Positions 7,401 to 7,879 of a stretch of 7,879 bases of DNA are shown here, piece after piece. Every line of letters starts with the position of its first letter. Position 1 is the stretch's first letter. The stretch lies in the NCBI GenBank assembly GCA_964579415.1, contig CAZOGW010000135.1, positions 1 through 7,879 on the forward strand. The letters are read 5' to 3'. The notes beneath the pieces are model-generated. The model did no database searches and was not told where the DNA came from. It saw only the letters and a program-made list of their open reading frames with translations. A program made the position numbers and the translations under genes. The stretch comes from CAZOGW01 sp964579415. GTDB taxonomy: Bacteria; Actinomycetota; Acidimicrobiia; Spongiisociales; UBA5794.

Positions 7401-7879
7401 GGCCCGGTGAGCCAGGTGTTCAACTTCGACGACCTCCCGGCGACGGCCGGCTACACGTTCCGGTTGACGCTCCCCGCCGATCCGGCCATCCCGCAGACCT
7501 TCCGCGGCGTCCTGCCCGCCGTGTCGATCTTCTACTTCGACCACTGGACCTACGAAGGCGCCCCCCCGACCGTAGCCAACACGTGGACACCCTTCTACGA
7601 CGGCGTGGTCAACGGGATCATCTACTGCTCGACCGGCTCCGATCCCGTCCCCAACACCCCGATCTCGATCGGCTGGCAGGACCCCGAGTCCACCTTCCCG
7701 GTCACCGTCGTACTCGAGACCGCCACCACCGACTCCCAGGGCCGCTTCGCCTTCCGCAGGCCCTACCCGGTGGGAACCTGGCCCCACACCAGCCTCTTCA
7801 TCCACCTCGGCCTCACCGGCCAAGGCACCATGATCGGCTCCATCCACGGCTGGGAAGGGAATTTCCCTTACCGGTTGGA
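4470..7879 (+). CDS. Large membrane protein: two N-terminal Ig-like domains, one TM helix, tandem carboxypeptidase-regulatory-like (Cna-B-like) domains (3' end missing)
   Basis: The frame is open from GTG 4470 to the window edge, giving 1136 codons with no stop, so the C-terminus is missing. Residues about 1-112 and 113-214 are two Ig-like sandwiches (FNTSD, FPAGRH, then GRKGRF and RNTGNVPV). A single helix spans 220-242, with Lys/Arg before it and DAMMDDADGD after it; by the positive-inside rule the N-terminus is cytoplasmic and the rest external. There is no signal peptide. After an acidic Ala/Gly linker (243-279) come prealbumin-like beta domains: about 280-378, 379-478, 479-572, 573-665, 666-758 and 759-851. 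Most follow the pattern G-x-(V/L)-x-GTV, (L/V)GGV-x-(V/I), then (G/S)xYT...(I/V)P-x-G/A-x-(Y/F)-T-x-(T/S)-F. Later beta-rich segments from 852 to the edge are more diverged. Such stacks usually act as rigid stalks or adhesin-like spacers. No sortase signal or peptidase domain is visible in the sequenced part. Gene limits at the 5' end are firm; the biological role is unknown. Confidence 0.88.
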   Translation, partial: MTRSIPLQVAVSPETVNAAPDETVSVTLSVFNTSDIIDGFDISVIGADSEWVHTDPDWISLFPDTEGTVDVTLTLPADFPAGRHDLSLKVTSRTTHEVFAVSRVLLDVSDQRAAEMDLDPDARTGGRKGRFAVRLRNTGNVPVDVGLDADDDTGKGRYQLSPARMILDPGEARTSQLVVTMPRPFTGIPTPKPFTVTATGTGVDLTVPGTYTAKPWIPRWLLMLLAVLGLMALWALIVGAALDAMMDDADGDIAAAFEEGIAAALGPGADGAAAADVVAGQPGTVPGTVTSALDGTPVAGVTVTALALFTDGSQAGQVDPERDPVEVATGDDGSFAFEEMIRGSYRVVASGTGYITSEPTTVEVPFEAEPVAIVLTGQPGLIAGVTLNEGEPLEAVNVAVRRLDPETGAAVDLSGNPSEEPVQSTATPANGRFSLVDLPSPATYEIEATAPGYGTVRTSVDLGAGQQLIGLELEMVTAGVATVTGTVRNGVTGEPLGGVSVVATGEAGSFNSTTLTASAGLGGYTLQGVPAGAFTVTLTLEGFSDVALPLNLSALSPTAVLNASMFPAPTAPIGSVSGTVTDTGGSLVGGVTITVSGDGGTFTTASLTTNGQVGTYTASGIPAGTYTATFTLAGYATTAQSVEITPQAPDVTVDATISPLPGTLTGSLTGTVRDSSTDSPLGGVTVVATSGGATYTITSLTGNGSAGSYTLDQIPLGSYTVSFTLTGYETAASAATVDSQTTPATLNATLTPLPGTQTGTITGTVRDRSTSAALGGVTVTASGGGETFTTTTLSNNGTAGTYTLDRIPLASYTLTFTKDNYETAAVSATISSEEPETTKDVTLLAVPTRVTGRVVGWQGEGGTHPIGPGIPISFAGTQVGVTDSASTFDVLVRAPAGQSVLEIGDGVTWYVVRPRLSIVPGQTTDLGDVYGFVMADATVTITDQLERTYTGNAQATLEAIDVFPFPEGLDLTSLTRTGPVSQVFNFDDLPATAGYTFRLTLPADPAIPQTFRGVLPAVSIFYFDHWTYEGAPPTVANTWTPFYDGVVNGIIYCSTGSDPVPNTPISIGWQDPESTFPVTVVLETATTDSQGRFAFRRPYPVGTWPHTSLFIHLGLTGQGTMIGSIHGWEGNFPYRL
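5904..7022 (+). repeat. Tandem in-frame repeats encoding four similar beta domains
   Basis: Within the long gene, units at 5904-6185 (94 codons), 6186-6464, 6465-6743 and 6744-7022 (93 codons each) encode successive copies of one domain. The last three are exactly the same length. Units three and four are the closest pair: they share GTVRD, LGGVTV, YTLD-x-IPL, FT and YETAA at matching positions. Units two and three share the linker SPLPGT/TPLPGT. This is the mark of growth by in-register duplication. The two preceding domains (5307-5603 and 5604-5903) are more distant members of the same fold. Confidence 0.85.

Noticed and set aside
5787..7847. A 686-codon open frame on the - strand
   Set aside because: It is Gly/Val/Arg/Glu-rich with no recognisable domain, and lies wholly antisense to a gene with clear domain structure. 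Long antisense frames are expected at this GC content.

Overview
The window reads as a high-GC actinobacterial-type chromosome or metagenome contig. All four genes lie on the + strand, with strong G/C bias at third codon positions and GTG or TTG starts behind good Shine-Dalgarno sequences. The N-terminal modules of the two large membrane proteins recall a family I know from Streptomyces. I cannot name the organism; an uncultured actinobacterium is the best guess.

Region 1 (1-2174) is the distal part of an ABC import operon. It holds a two-module permease of the ThiP/FbpB type, cut by the left window edge, and an overlapping ATPase with a C-terminal TOBE-like domain. The substrate is probably thiamine or ferric iron. 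The substrate-binding protein should lie upstream, outside the window.

Region 2 (2175-2347) is a short intergenic gap. It carries a 59-base near-perfect palindrome whose arms are each three copies of the heptad TACTTGG plus a short tail. It is much less GC-rich than its surroundings and looks like a dispersed repeat or hairpin element that separates the transporter from what follows.

Region 3 (2348-7879) holds two adjacent genes of the same design. Each encodes two N-terminal Ig-like beta domains with no signal peptide, one transmembrane helix near residues 220-242, and a large C-terminal part. In the first (680 aa) the C-terminal part is a Kelch-type beta-propeller. In the second (at least 1136 aa, running off the right edge) it is a string of carboxypeptidase-regulatory-like/Cna-B-like beta domains, three of which are in-register 93-residue units. 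The Ig-plus-helix parts are visibly homologous, so this is one membrane scaffold with two different displayed payloads. Charge around the second protein's helix suggests N-inside, C-outside.

The two-Ig-plus-helix module resembles actinobacterial proteins often annotated 'hydrolytic protein'. As I recall, some of these are encoded inside Streptomyces contractile-injection-system loci. A link to such a system is the most interesting hypothesis here, but no tail, sheath or baseplate gene is visible in the window.
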